Source: Flectonema sp. DT1601 | Lineage: Eukaryota; Euglenozoa; Diplonemea; Diplonemida; Diplonemidae | Assembly: GCA_964019425.1 (NCBI GenBank) | Contig: OZ025793.1 | Span: forward strand, 1,054,001 to 1,118,000 | Length of the DNA stretch: 64,000 nucleotides | Reading direction: 5' to 3' | Part shown: positions 49,461 through 61,339 of the stretch, piece after piece | Layout of the letters: each line of letters opens with the position of its first letter | How positions within the stretch are numbered: the stretch's first letter is position 1 | The notes under the pieces: generated by a model | Database searches by the model: none | The model's input: the letters and a program-made list of their open reading frames with translations, nothing else | What the model was told of the DNA's origin: nothing | Position numbers and translations under genes: made by a program

Positions 49461-50719
49461 ATAAATACGGCTCTTCGTTCCTTGTTGTGTTCTTTTTGTA
49501 GTCAGGAAAAATTATTTTATGCAGTGTATGCGTTAACTGTCATTTAATATAATTCTGAGTACTCTTGTGAATGAAAGAGTCTCACGATCCGTGAGATCCA
49601 CCTCAAAGAGAAAGAAAAAAAAAAAAAAAAAGACGAACAAGAAATAAGGACTAGTGGGAAGCTTGTAACGATTCGCGTGTGCAGTTTTCCTCTTACCTGT
49701 GTGGGGTAATATGAATCCGACATTTTTTTTTAAAATCACCGTTAGCTATTGGATTTTGGAATCTGGGATAAATATAAATAATTAAGAAAATCACTTATTT
49801 TCTTGGGGTGAGTCAAACTCCGAAAAAATAGAGATTTTTTTTTTTTTTTTTTTCCCCTTCTTCTACTTTCTTTTTTTTCTGTTTTTAGAGCAGCGTTGAA
49901 CAAATAAAAAAAAAAAAAAAAATAATAATAATAAATCTCACTGTCTTGTAACAGGAATGTAAGGTGGATTTTTTGTAGCACCTTATTTAAAATTCAATCT
50001 CTAATTTACGACCCGTCAAACAACCAAAAAAATTATTATTTTGTAGACTTGGACTTGAAGACTTGTTCTGTTTTTAAATTTATAAAATAAAAAAAATATA
50101 AAAAAAAAACCTGAAAATTATGGTTTTTTGGAAACACTTGTTTTTTTTTTTTTTTGTACTTCTTCTTCTTCCACTACGGCGTTTGCAGGGAGTTTTACCA
50201 AAATACTAACATTACTTTTTTTTTTTTTATAGTCAACTATTTTTGCTAAAATTGGTTTAACTTTGATACGACGATATAAAATATGCTCAAACAAATTTTT
50301 ACTCTAAGAAAAAGGCAAATCCAGTTGTGTGGGTTTATTGACAATTTATTGACTCTCACCCCCACACCTGCTGTCAAGGTAAATGGGAAGATATCATCAT
50401 AATTATGGTTTTTTCTTATTTCGTACGTAAATTTCGCTACGTGCGCCTGCTTTGCTTTCATCTTTCCAATTCAACAAAACAAATATTGCAATTTCTTTTG
50501 AATTGTCTTCTTTGACTCTCATTGGGAATGCAAACTGGATGAGGTTAAAACCACTGTTATAAACGGATAAGTTTTTTTTTTCTCGCCGGTTCGGACGTAG
50601 TTTGGGGAATCTACTTCCTCTGCTACTATGTCTTCTTGTGTAATGAAAAATAACTGAAAGCAAAAAAAAAAGAGATGGACTGTACAACACAAAATAAAGA
50701 ACAAGGGTAACTGTGATAC

Positions 50720-50822
50720 GATCTTTGATGTCTTTAGTACTGCAAAAGATCTTCGTACTTAGTACGGTATCGGGTGTTCTGCTTAGGGATCCTCACGGAA
50801 GCCACAATTTAATAACGTGGCT
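50720..50822 (+). ncRNA. Candidate structured RNA: three consecutive hairpins
   Basis: GATCTTT (50720-50726) pairs with AAAGATC (50745-50751). CGTAC (50754-50758) pairs with GTACG (50762-50766). AGCCAC (50800-50805) pairs with GTGGCT (50817-50822), followed by a TTTTTATTTTT tract. The series resembles a short Pol III-type or processed RNA. Stems of 5-7 bp can occur by chance in 10 kb, so this is only a candidate. Confidence 0.25.
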
Positions 50823-53461
50823 TTTTATTTTTATTAGTTTAGTGAGATACTTTATCACTTCTACGTAGTGTTGTATTCTTTTATGCTGCTGTAGATACGC
50901 ATCCATATTTTTTTAGTTGGCAGCTGCTTTGCTGCTGGCTGTTATTGGTTTTTTTTTTTTAATTTCACATCCTGGAGTCCATATCCCGAGACTGCAGAGT
51001 TTTTTTTTTTTTTTTTTTTTACTAAAAAAAAAAAAAGAAAAAAAAATAAATGAAGAAATTTCTTTTGTTGTTTTTTTTTTTTTTTCCGTCCGTTTCTTCT
51101 GAGAGGTGATTACTTTTTTTTTCTTCTTTTTTTCTGTTAGTTATTGTTTTGGTTTCTACATATTTATCTCGTTCGCTTTCCAAGATGAAAGTGATAACGG
51201 AACACACATCTCTTTTTGCTGCTGATGCTTTGCTTTTGCTCATTCTCGACCAACAGCAAAAAGAACAGCAAAAACTCAGCGTTTGTATAACTGGGGACAC
51301 TCTATAGCAGCTATTTATCTTTGTTATTTTTGAGCATTTGCTTTATATTATTGCTCTCTTCTCCATCCGGCCAGATTTTCTCTTTTTCTCTTTTTCTCCT
51401 TTTGGACTCTTAGTCACCACAGTAATACTTCTTGCTAAAATCACGGTATTGTATATTCCATTTTCTGGCAGCAGCATGAACATGCTTTGCTTCGTAAACG
51501 ATTTGATAGTTACTTTCTTTCGCAAGAGCTATGCAAGCGCGGATTAGTAGTGCTTTTCTTAATAGTGTGGGGGATCAGAAGTTCGAAAAATCCCCCGACT
51601 GCACACAACTTCTTTTTTAGAGCAAGCCTCTTTAGTGTCACCTGTCCTCTGCGAAAAAAAAAAACAAAAAAAACAGACGTTTTGGGTACAATAGCCTCAT
51701 ATGGAGAGGGGTCTTCTTTTTTTGAATTGAAAACCTCTATATAAATTATTAAAATACTTTTACAATACAATTACATATTGTTTGGCGGATATAAAGTTGT
51801 GACAAAATAGAAGAAAGAAAGCTGAACAAGAAATATCATGAAACCCCTTACACATTTCTTCATCTACTGAACTAGCAGCTGCCGCATGGCCTCTTGCTCA
51901 AACGGATGAGTTCGGTGAGCGTGATGAGTGACCCTAATGTTGCTTCTAGCTTCACCTTGTATTTAGTAGCTGGCTGCCCGTCGTCTTTCCTTCGACTTTA
52001 CTTGTACTTTCCATCCATTTTTTTATTTATTTATAATTAATAATTATTATATATTTTTTCTTCTTTTTTTCTTTCCTTTCTCAACGGTTGGTAGTTTATT
52101 TTTATTTTTATTTTTATTATTATTTTCTTCTTTTTTTTTTTTTTTGATGTTAAGAAATTGAGACAAAACAACCTGTCTTACATCTAACTGCGTTATAATT
52201 TTACTAAGTAGGTAACCCATCTTCTTAACCCTGAAGTAAATAAGTATGACACCTTTCTCTAGTAGTTCTTTGGAACTCTTTTAAGGTTTCTTTCTCCATT
52301 TTTCTTTTATTGCCTTTTTTTTGCTTAGTAGTGATAGATCAAAATCGATAATTCCTACGTATGCGAATATGCCACGGCTAACTTTGCTCTCTGCTTGTCA
52401 TACTTCCCTCGATTTAACATTATTACTTGTCTTTTAAGTATTCATATTACGTTGTTAAATCAACCTCGCTTTAATAGGTTTGGGGACGATTTCTGTTTCA
52501 TTGTAACAAATTTCCCTTCCATTAAACATTTTTTTTTAAAAATAATTTTTTTTTCCCCTCCTTCCTTTCCACAATACACATGAAGCAAGTAGACAGCCTA
52601 TTGGTTGGTAAATTGTCTTATTGATGTGGTTATTTTGTTACTGAAGTAGGTGATCATAGCAACGTAGTGTTGATTTAATCGCTTACGGCAGTATGACTAC
52701 CGACATCTTTTTTTTAACGAATGCATGTATTTCTTACATGCATGCGGGTTTGCGGGCTTTCGGGTGCAATGTCCTAAATCTGAAAAAGAAAGTAGGAAAA
52801 TCCATGTAACAAACACAAACCATTAGTTGCTTTGTGAGAAAATTAACCTAGGTGATCCTTTATTTTTTTTATTTTTATATACCACAAGCTCACCTAAAAA
52901 GTTTAGAGAAAACAGTATACACTACGGTCATGGCCTTGTGGAGCATTTTTTCACACTAGGAGATGTATTCAAATCCGTTATTATTATTATTTTTTTTTTC
53001 TTTTGCGACACAAAATTCTGTAAAGTTTATGGCGTTCCATGTTATTGTTCCACCAACAAGCCTTATCAGTTTTATACCCTCTATTGACCGTTCCTTGCTT
53101 GGCATAGGACGGTACTGCTTTTTTCGAATCGTAGAGGGAAAAAATTCGTTTCTGAATGATGTGAAATTTTTTTTTTTTCTTCCGTCGTGTGTTTTAACAA
53201 CTGGAATCTTATGCAGCAAGAATTCGTGATTCAATTTTCTTTTTTAAAAAAAAAAAAAAAACTTTGAATTCTTTTTGCGAATTGCGCATAGTCGAAGCTT
53301 CACACGTCTCACAATCTTATTAAAGAACAGAAAATACTAAAAAAAAAAAAAAAAAATCTTTTCACTTCTGACTCAGGTCCCATCTGGCGTGGGGATTTAT
53401 ATTGCGATATTTGTAAGTACATGCGAGAGTCTTTAATGTTGTTCTAATGTTCCTTGCTGCT

Positions 53462-53507
53462 GTGACCGAGGTCACTTAATGTAGGGCGAGGAGTAGAGGA
53501 CAGCCCT
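53462..53507 (+). ncRNA. Candidate structured element: two small hairpins
   Basis: GTGAC/GTCAC with a CGAG tetraloop at 53462-53475 is followed by AGGGC (53483-53487) pairing with GCCCT (53503-53507). It is relatively GC-rich for the surrounding DNA. Weak evidence. Confidence 0.18.
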
Positions 53508-56500
53508 CCCCTTGTTCGTGCTTTGGTTGTAAAACGACCTAAGCCCTTCATGTCGTCATTCATTATTTCTTCTTCCGTTGTTGTTGTTGTTGTTTTTTTG
53601 CCTCTCCAGTTACATATTTTGTGTTGATTTTTTTTATTTTTTTTAAAAACGAAAAAATGTAGATACTCGGCGAACCCTTTACATATTATTTTTTTCAGCA
53701 CTGCGACTACAACGTTATGTTATTACAATTGTACCTTGTGGAGTGACCAACGTCACATCGCATCGGGGACCTTATTTTCATTGATCCTTATACTTTATAT
53801 CATAGTGATAGTACTCCTTTCCCGCGATTAGATACCAATTGCTTCCTTGGTGAACGTTCCCAGGAGGATATAGAGATGCTACCTCATTCAAATAATTGGG
53901 TTCAGGCCAGAGAGGCTTGACGTTATTTTTTTTCGTTTTTTTTTTTTTTACTTTGTGCCGTGCAGTTATTAAAGCAGTATCACGAGATCTCTCTTTTTTT
54001 TTTTTTTTTTTTTTTTTGCCCCTTTTTCCTTCCCCATCCTACCCCTTCCTATGTTATAATTTTTTGACAATGGAAGTGCTCTGTTTGATAGCAGGGAATA
54101 ATTGTTGTGCATATAATGATTCCTCATCCTTGTACAACAGTTTGCTTGTTGCGAATTTAAAGGGAAAACCATACCATTCCTTTGTTAGTTACCCACCCTA
54201 CGGATTATCGCGTTCCTCGGCGAAAAAAAATCTATTTATATTCACCAATCACAAATTGCCTCATTTTTATTTTATTTTTTGTACCTACCAAAACCCTTTT
54301 AAGTGATTTGCGTTTCGATTAGTTGAGCTCCTTCACGACCCGTATTTTTCGACTAAAGAAAAAAGGAGTTTATGTTATTGATAGCCATACACTGCTCGAG
54401 TGAAAATATTAGAAAATATTTCCAGGAAGAAAAAAAAAACTTTTGTTTTCACAAATGTTGCGATTTTCTTTTGAAATTTTGCAAAGTCTAACTATGCGGC
54501 ATTATTGTACTGCGCAAGGGGTTTTTCTTTCAGTGAAAGAATACTGTGCGCGGTCATCTTTGTATTGAGGTTGTGAATTTGTTTTAAATTAGTTTGGCAA
54601 GTGAATTAGTTAACTACCTTTGTCACAGTTCAACCTTTCTTGTATAGTTTTGCGACAAGGATCTGCCCCCCGCCCAATTATTGTTTCTGCATCTTTACCT
54701 CAAAACCTTTTTTTTCATTTAGGTATCCTACTTACGTTTGTTTTCCCCCCAGCTACGGTTGTTATTTTGATACAAGTTATTTCTGGTCGTGTTTTCATCT
54801 TTTCTTTTCATCGACGTTTTTTTTTTTTTTTTTTTTTTTCATTCTTTCATTTATTTATTATCAACCTGCGGAGAACGCTTTCCTGAATTGAAAGTGTTCA
54901 GCAACAAAACAATACATCACTCTCGAACAATGTTACTAATCTACTCTCCACACGATATGGTGAGTTCTTATGTCTGCTTTGTGGCTGTGGCTGGAGCAAT
55001 GGGTCTGCCACTGAACACTAAACATATAGAGAACAATTGTTGGCTTTACTGAAAATTTCTAAGTAATTCACATCTATTTATTTCTTTTTTCCCTACTTGC
55101 GGATTGCTTTGATTGTTTTTATTCTTCGTCTTCCACCACGTTATATCTCTCGTTGATTGTGCACAGATACACACAGTGTAGATATTCTTATTTTTTCGTC
55201 CTCTCCATTTTGATACACATAACGTGTCGGTGACTTCTCATTCTGTTATTAGCGTAATACGATTTGACCTCACACACAAAAAAAGATTAATCTGCATGGG
55301 GCAACTTCCGCCTTGAGATAATGCAGGCAGAAAGTTTTCTGCATCGGTAAGTGTTTTAATTTTTTATGTTCCCCCTCCCTTTTTTTTTTTTTTTTTTTGA
55401 AAAAAAAAAAAAAACTCAAGGTGTACTATTTTGACTATTTTTTATTTGGTTTTTCTAAAGTACCTCGTTGTTAATTCTACTACCCAGCAGGATTTTTTCT
55501 GAACGATTTTTATGAATAAGGATATAAGTCGGTTTACGGTTTTAATCATTTTTATCACAAATTTCGTGTAGTTGAAGTTAAATCCAATTCTTTTTTTTTT
55601 ACCTATGCCTTGTTTTTTTTTCAGCTTGCTTAATCCACACTGCGCTTTTGTAACAAAGGAATGTATCATTGGCGTAGTAGTCAAAATTATATATTAGTTA
55701 ATGTTTGTCTTGTCTTTGATTTTATTTTGCAAAAAAAAAAAAAAAAAAATATTGTTCTGCTTTTAGTCAAAGATGCCTTGCAGTAACCACATGTATTACA
55801 CATCCTTTCAGAACACCCGACAACACTTTGAAACGCTTTTGAACAGACCTTTCCACTCAACGAGGAACGCTCCTTCTGTATTTCAAAAAGAAAAAAAAGA
55901 AAAAAGGGAAAATCCGTTTTGTACTTATAAGCATATGTCACCCACAGGTAGTGTCCTCGGAACTGATTTTACTTTTTTTTTGTTTTTTTTTGTTCTGTTG
56001 ATAAAAATTATAAGTATCTGTGTTTTTACATGGAAAATAGTTAGCCTCCTACAAGCTGTTTTACTTATGGAACTTGAAAAAAAAAAAAAAAGTGTCGGAA
56101 GCTTTTGTATTTTTCGTCCTCAATTTGGTTCTAAAAATGAAATATTATTGCGCATTGTATTCTCATACACTCATTGGCAATGGCTATTATGAAATGAAAT
56201 CATAATTTTATTTACATCTTTATTCCCCTCATCTACGAACGCCTGCTGTTCTACTTTATGGTTTCGGAAGAAGCTTTCTGCCAGTATATTTATCTACCCT
56301 GTGGATCACTGTTTTTTATTCATCTTGTTTTGCTAAAGTTTATTTAGAAAGCGTTTTTTCACTATTTCGGACGTCTTGCTTCAGCCATCCTGCTAATTTA
56401 TAATGCACTGACTGAAGCTGCGTAGGATCTTTTACCTTTAACCTGAATTGCGAGAGTGATTTTGGTTATGCTGTTCTTGTATGTTCGTATTTTTATATTT

Positions 56501-57749
56501 ACGGTTACTAGGATACACTCAGATCTTCCTCTCTGGATCTAGTATGCCCCCGTGCCGAAGCTAATGAGATAGACCTTTCTGGGGATTAGGTTCTATCCAA
56601 AACCTTGGGCTTGCCACAACTAACAAACTAAATGCGTTTTTTTTCTTCACAATAAACTCATATACTAACTTCCCTTGTACTTTTGTCAGGTGAGACTTTA
56701 TGATAAATGGTGCTGTTCTGGTAACCCATCTGAATTATTTAAAAATTCCTTTTTCAGATTGTGTGATGCCACTGATTTTTTGATCACCTCCTCTTTTAAT
56801 TTATTTAACAGAACTGACTTAATCTTGTTGATCACTCCATCGCTATCCATTCTTTTACCCAAATCTATATCTTAATACTCGCAGATAGCGTGAGTCGCAT
56901 GCGCACTGATGCGCGTTTTCTAGTAACCCCCAAGCTACTTTAGAAGGCTTGTCTTAAGTCAAATAGATGCCTGAAACCTTATCTGGCATTGAAAGCTTAT
57001 TCTATTCGTAACTGGGGTTATGTGTTGTCTTTATTGTTCAAATTTTTGAAACTGACTCTTCTGCTTTTTCTGTAGTGACTAAGATAATACCTGATGCAAT
57101 TTACTTGTAAACTGAGTTAAAAAAGTAGCTCTCAGTCGTATGACTACAAAAATGTCAAACTCCTGCTTTCAACTTTGCAACTGATAAGTCGTGTTCAATA
57201 CAACTGACTTTACAATCGACTTAGTAGATGTGCGATGTACTCCTTTTTTTTAATTTTCGGCAATAAAAACAAATATTCCAAGAGTTGTCCAACTTTCCTA
57301 AGCAAAGAGGCTGTTCTCCCCCTCTAATTGCTTTTTCTGATTATGGCTAAAAAATTCTCTCCCCGATGTTCCTGTCGTGGCTGGGCAGCATCTATTAGCA
57401 TTGCAGAAAGCATGAGGCTTAATGTACCTCAAAGAAGACTTATTCTGTCGTAAGTTTTTCATCATTAACAGAAAAGATGTGTTCTCTTTACTGTAACTAC
57501 TGTGAAAGATGGGGTTTCAATAGTATTCCACCTTTGTAATTAAAACAACGGTTTGCCTTCAGACATCGTCATAAAGAAACTAATATAAATAAAAGGGTTT
57601 GATTTTTTAAATTTTGTCCTTTTTTTTTTATATTTTTAAAAATCTTTTTTTTTTTTTTTTTTGAAATGTCGTTTGTCTGGGTGGGGTTTTTGCTTTTCTT
57701 TTACTTCTAGTCGAAGCTGTGAGACTGCAATCTTCGCGATTGGGTCCTT

Positions 57750-57788
57750 ACTGATGCGGGCTACTGAGACTCCCTCGTAGTCATCAGT
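57750..57788 (+). ncRNA. Candidate structured element: 7+4 bp hairpin
   Basis: ACTGATG (57750-57756) pairs with CATCAGT (57782-57788). Inside, CTAC (57761-57764) pairs with GTAG (57777-57780) across an internal loop. One isolated hairpin in the gene-poor region; function unknown. Confidence 0.2.
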
Positions 57789-58017
57789 TCTGTATTTGCT
57801 ACCTAACTTACGTCTACTTCCGATGTGGAAGAAAGCACCCCTCTATTGCCTTAATGGATCGCGTTATGTGTTCTTTCGTTATCTAGATTCTATGAAGTGT
57901 TGTTCTAAATTTCTTCTTACTGTATGAAGAAGACGTAGTCGTTATTTTTATGTTTTCTCTTCGTTTTATTGGTGCTGTTACCTCCCTTTGTGAGGTCACT
58001 GTTACCATTCCTATACT

Positions 58018-58042
58018 TATTATTATTATTATTATTATTATT
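58018..58042 (+). repeat. (TTA)n microsatellite
   Basis: About eight uninterrupted TTA units in the gene-poor region. Confidence 0.85.
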
Positions 58043-60036
58043 TTCTTTTTATTATATTTAAGTTAGTGGATGTTTTTAACCCCCTAACAACGAACTCACA
58101 CGTTTGTTAACTACTTATCGATAATCCTCTCTGACCTGATCTTTAGTCCTCATTGGCTTGCATATGTGGTTTTGGGGCCTGAGAATTCACTTCCCAAAAC
58201 AGCTTCTTAATCAGTCGTCATCTGTCACCTATTGGCGGCCGGTATTAAAGGTGGTTGCAGACAAGGTTACTCGGTAGTCGCTATTGAAAATAAATATGGA
58301 AACTTGCTCCCTATAGAAATTGTTGTTCCTTTTGAGCTTAAGAATGCAGTATCAAAGTATCTCTGTAGTTCTGTTACCAGATTTTCAAAAAATTATTCTC
58401 AAAAGCAATTAGTGATTGTTACTAACATAGCACAAAATAGAGACGTCCCGCTTTCTGCATCAAAAAAACCACATAAAATTATTCTTGCAAGGCGTAGCAG
58501 CCATCGATTGTTTCTTCCCTTTTTTTTTCTTTCAATCGCATATTTTCCAACCACTTACAGTATGCTAACACTGGTGTTACATCTTGCCAGTACCCCACTG
58601 TGTTGTTAGGCATCACGTGCCACTCAGAGTGAGAAAAGAGGTATCGCTCTCTTCGATTGCAGAGTTTATATATAACACGGTGTTTGAGATTACGTAGTCA
58701 AAGAAGTCTGACAGATGTTTGCCACAGCTGATGTCATAAGCAAACGTGTAGCTAACGTGACTTAGTTCTTTGTGTGGGATTCGCTCCCATGCGAACATCA
58801 GTTTTCTTATTCACTTTCCTTCTTTTTGTGTTGGTTTGTTTGGTTTTTTTTGTTACAAAACAAGAACTGCCTCATAGTTTCTCTTTTTTTCTCCTTTTTT
58901 TTTCTTAAAATTATTTTTTTTGAAAGAAAGGGAAATCTATGTGAGCGCGAAAAAAAAAAAAAAAATTAAAATTAAAATAAAAAATCCATTATTGTTCTGA
59001 TTTGAGCAATTACGTGGGTAAAAGTGAGCAAGCAACAATATCATCTGCATCTGCGCAGTAAATACAGTTTTTTTTTTTTTTTTTTTTTTTTGAAAGGAAG
59101 CGCTGCTTCTTTTCTTAAATCCCTTTCCGACAGCATGTTGCACTCGCAGGATTAGATCATAATATTACCCATTGGTGAGAGGCTTCTTATTATTATACTT
59201 TACTGCTGTGGTTCTCTCTCTTTTTTTTCCTTCTTCCAACTTCTGTTCTTTTTAAAAGCGGACATTCGCAATCGCTGAATCCGTTGAGAAAAAAAAAATT
59301 AGTAGTCAATGCAATGGTGTGTTTTTGCACGCCAATAGTAAATTTAATCGCTTCCGCAACATGCGGATGATTAGATTTTTCAATTCCCTAAGAACAGCCA
59401 CCTCGTTATTCACGTATGGTACAGCTATTACTCCTGTTTTCTTTTTTTTGTTTCTGTTAAGTGGAGTCTTCTGTATGTTTGCATATTGCAGGTTGAGGGA
59501 TTTTGTTTGAGGGTGCTAAACTACGGCGACTTTTTTTTTCTTTCCCCTCGATTTTTTTTTTTTTTTTTGGAGTTATATTCTTCTCCTTCCTTATCTTCCT
59601 TTAGTTGGTTGGTACAAGGACAATCAACATTAAAAAATAAATTAAAAATAAATGAAAAAAGGAAACTCCATTTGTTTTTTTAACTTTTTACCGTTTTCGG
59701 CACAAACAATTCTTTTCTTTTTTCTTGTTAGTAAGCAGCTGTTTTTGGATCTTCTCGATCTCTGTTGTTTCTGGTGACATTAAAAAAAAAAAAAAAAAAA
59801 AAAAGAATGTTGGCGTATTGCTCAACTACTGTCTTAGTCGAACCCAACGAGGTTCGCGCACCCATGTTCATGAAGAAGGATGAGTTGAATGTTGGATTTT
59901 GAATAATATTATATTTTTATCAGGTAGCACGAGGTATTGTTCGTAAATGCGATTTCACTCAACAAGACACCATGATATGATCTAACTTCTTATCTCATAT
60001 TCTCAGGATACTCACTCACTAAGACAGTTATAAAAA

Positions 60037-60695
60037 ATGGGAGACACTACAACGAATCTACAGGTGACCAACTCAGAACTGGTATGAGTATTTCATCTGT
60101 TGATATGTTCTTTTTTTTTTTTTTTTTTTTTTGCCTTTTTAATTTCTCTTTGTTGCATCGTTTTTATAATTCTTTTTTTTGTTTCCCCCCAGCTCTCGTT
60201 TTTCAATTCAAAATGGGTGAGTCGACTACAGCTATGATGTCAACCAATTCTGAGCTGGTATGATGCAGCACTTTTGTTAAATTTTATACAAATTTTCTAA
60301 ATGTTAAAAAAACAAAACACATTCAGGTTACCCATATCGACAGCATGAAGGAAAAGCGTTCTGAGCTAGACAGATTCATCCAGAAAGAAGAAGAGGTATG
60401 TGACCTGGATTATTTAACAGTACGATATTGACGTTTTTTTTTTGATTACCAATAATATAACAATCAGGAAAAAGCTCGTATTGTCAACGATTTGAGAATC
60501 CTTAATGAACGCCTTGCCAGAGTTGACGAAGGTCTTGCAAGAAAATATGCTGCTAGACAGGAATACGACAAGACAATCGCTGAGACTGAAAACGCATTTA
60601 GCAAGATTATTGATAGCTCGCGGACGCTTCTTCACGTGCTTAAAAGAGAGAGCACAACCCTCAGCAAGAAGCACGTCTCTGATAATTGGTCTTAA
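60037..60695 (+). CDS. SSNA1: SSNA1 (NA14/DIP13) basal-body protein with alternative first exons
   Basis: 113 residues by either form. Common exons are 60327-60395 and 60468-60695. The first exon is either 60037-60081 (starting M-G-D-T-T-T) or 60213-60257 (starting M-G-E-S-T-T). Each is 15 codons, ends N-S-E-L and has a GTATGA donor in phase 0. SSNA1 is a small coiled-coil protein of centrioles, basal bodies and flagella that forms fibrils and supports microtubule branching. Matches to the family include LARVDEGLARK, RQEYDKTIAETE and LLHVLKRES in exon 3. Joining exon 1a to 1b would create an early stop, so the two should be mutually exclusive. Each has its own upstream AG acceptor, so the choice could be made by trans-splicing. 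Confidence 0.92.
60180..60192 (+). promoter_or_regulatory. Internal splice acceptor of the alternative SSNA1 first exon
   Basis: TGTTTCCCCCCAG ends at 60192, after a T-rich stretch, 20 nt before the second start codon at 60213. A cis-splice from exon 1a to this AG would give a frame that soon stops. The site is therefore best explained as a second trans-splice acceptor. Confidence 0.6.
60258..60326 (+). other. Intron between SSNA1 exon 1b and exon 2 (69 bp)
   Basis: GTATGA donor after CTG and ACATTCAG acceptor, phase 0. If exon 1a is used instead, the same acceptor pairs with the donor at 60082, giving a 245-bp intron. Confidence 0.85.
60396..60467 (+). other. Intron 2 of SSNA1 (72 bp)
   Basis: GTATGT donor after GAG and CAATCAG acceptor, phase 0. 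The junction gives K-E-E-E-E-K-A-R, which matches the conserved EEEDEK region of SSNA1. Confidence 0.88.
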
Positions 60696-61339
60696 GAACA
60701 TGGTTGGCATCTTAGGTACGCAAGCATTTCCTTAGTTCCGGGAAAAAATCTTGGAGAAAAAAAAATACATATAAATAGCAAAAAAAGAAAATTTCAAACA
60801 GAAAAAAAAAAAAAAACACTTCTCCTCTTAGATCTTTTTTCTTTTTATTTCTTTTACTTCTTGCCCATATTCCCTGTTCCCCTTGTGTTGTTAATGGATT
60901 TCCCTTATGAAGTATAAAAGAAGAGTTTTGGCAGAGGCAAACCTCAAATGTTTCGAATTCCAGTCTTTAATTTTTCCCTTTTTTTTTCTTCTTGGGGTGC
61001 GATCTGTCTTTTAGGTTCTTGAGTGAGTAACTGGTCCAACTACACCAGTAGGCATGTTGACACAGACAGGCTTTCAATTCAGTTTGCCAACTCCCCGCAG
61101 ATGCATCTATCAGCTACATGCGTCTCTTTGCTGTGTCAAGGAACGAAATAATTATTTTTTGGTGTTGCTTTTCCCCTGCCAAGTCCCCGCCACTTATTCT
61201 GTACAGTTGTGCTTCCGCCATCCTCGATTTTTCTCGGAATCTGTTTTTTTCGTGAGTTGTTTTGTTAATACGTGAGTACCTTATTGAAAAAGGTAGTTCC
61301 TTTCCTCCACAGTCACGAAAAAAACAACTTTAACCCAAG
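60696..61339 (+). other. Intergenic, 644 bp
   Basis: AT-rich with A and T runs. CTCCACAG ending at 61312 is the probable trans-splice acceptor for the next gene, with a 27-nt leader. No further coding signal. Confidence 0.5.

Larger units (their letters stand above)
49461..60036 (+). other. Gene-poor interval of about 10.5 kb
   Basis: No frame here has protein-like composition. The short open frames are translations of T or A runs or have no ATG. The DNA is T-rich on the + strand, with many long T runs, occasional A runs, and a (TTA)n microsatellite at about 58018-58042. GTATG donors do occur, but none follows a believable exon. Several short inverted repeats are listed separately. It may hold non-coding RNA genes or regulatory DNA; nothing can be assigned. 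Confidence 0.55.

Noticed and set aside
57341-57460. 36-residue open frame starting ATGGCTAAAAAATTC
   Set aside because: Too short, no splice-site support and no recognisable family.
58232-58609. 125-residue open frame in the gene-poor region
   Set aside because: It has no ATG at its start, and its composition is mixed with Phe-runs from T tracts. No domain pattern is visible.
58764-58790. tRNA-like T-arm (TGGGA-TTCGC-TCCCA)
   Set aside because: The loop does not place TTC in the tRNA position and no acceptor, D or anticodon stems could be built around it.
59811-59880. Possible reverse-strand tRNA with GGTTCGA-like sequence
   Set aside because: The T-stem does not pair and no cloverleaf forms.
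49461-60036. Spliced-leader RNA gene or snRNA
   Set aside because: No 35-40 nt leader-like exon with GTATG donor and Sm-site arrangement was found; the candidate hairpins at 50720 do not match.
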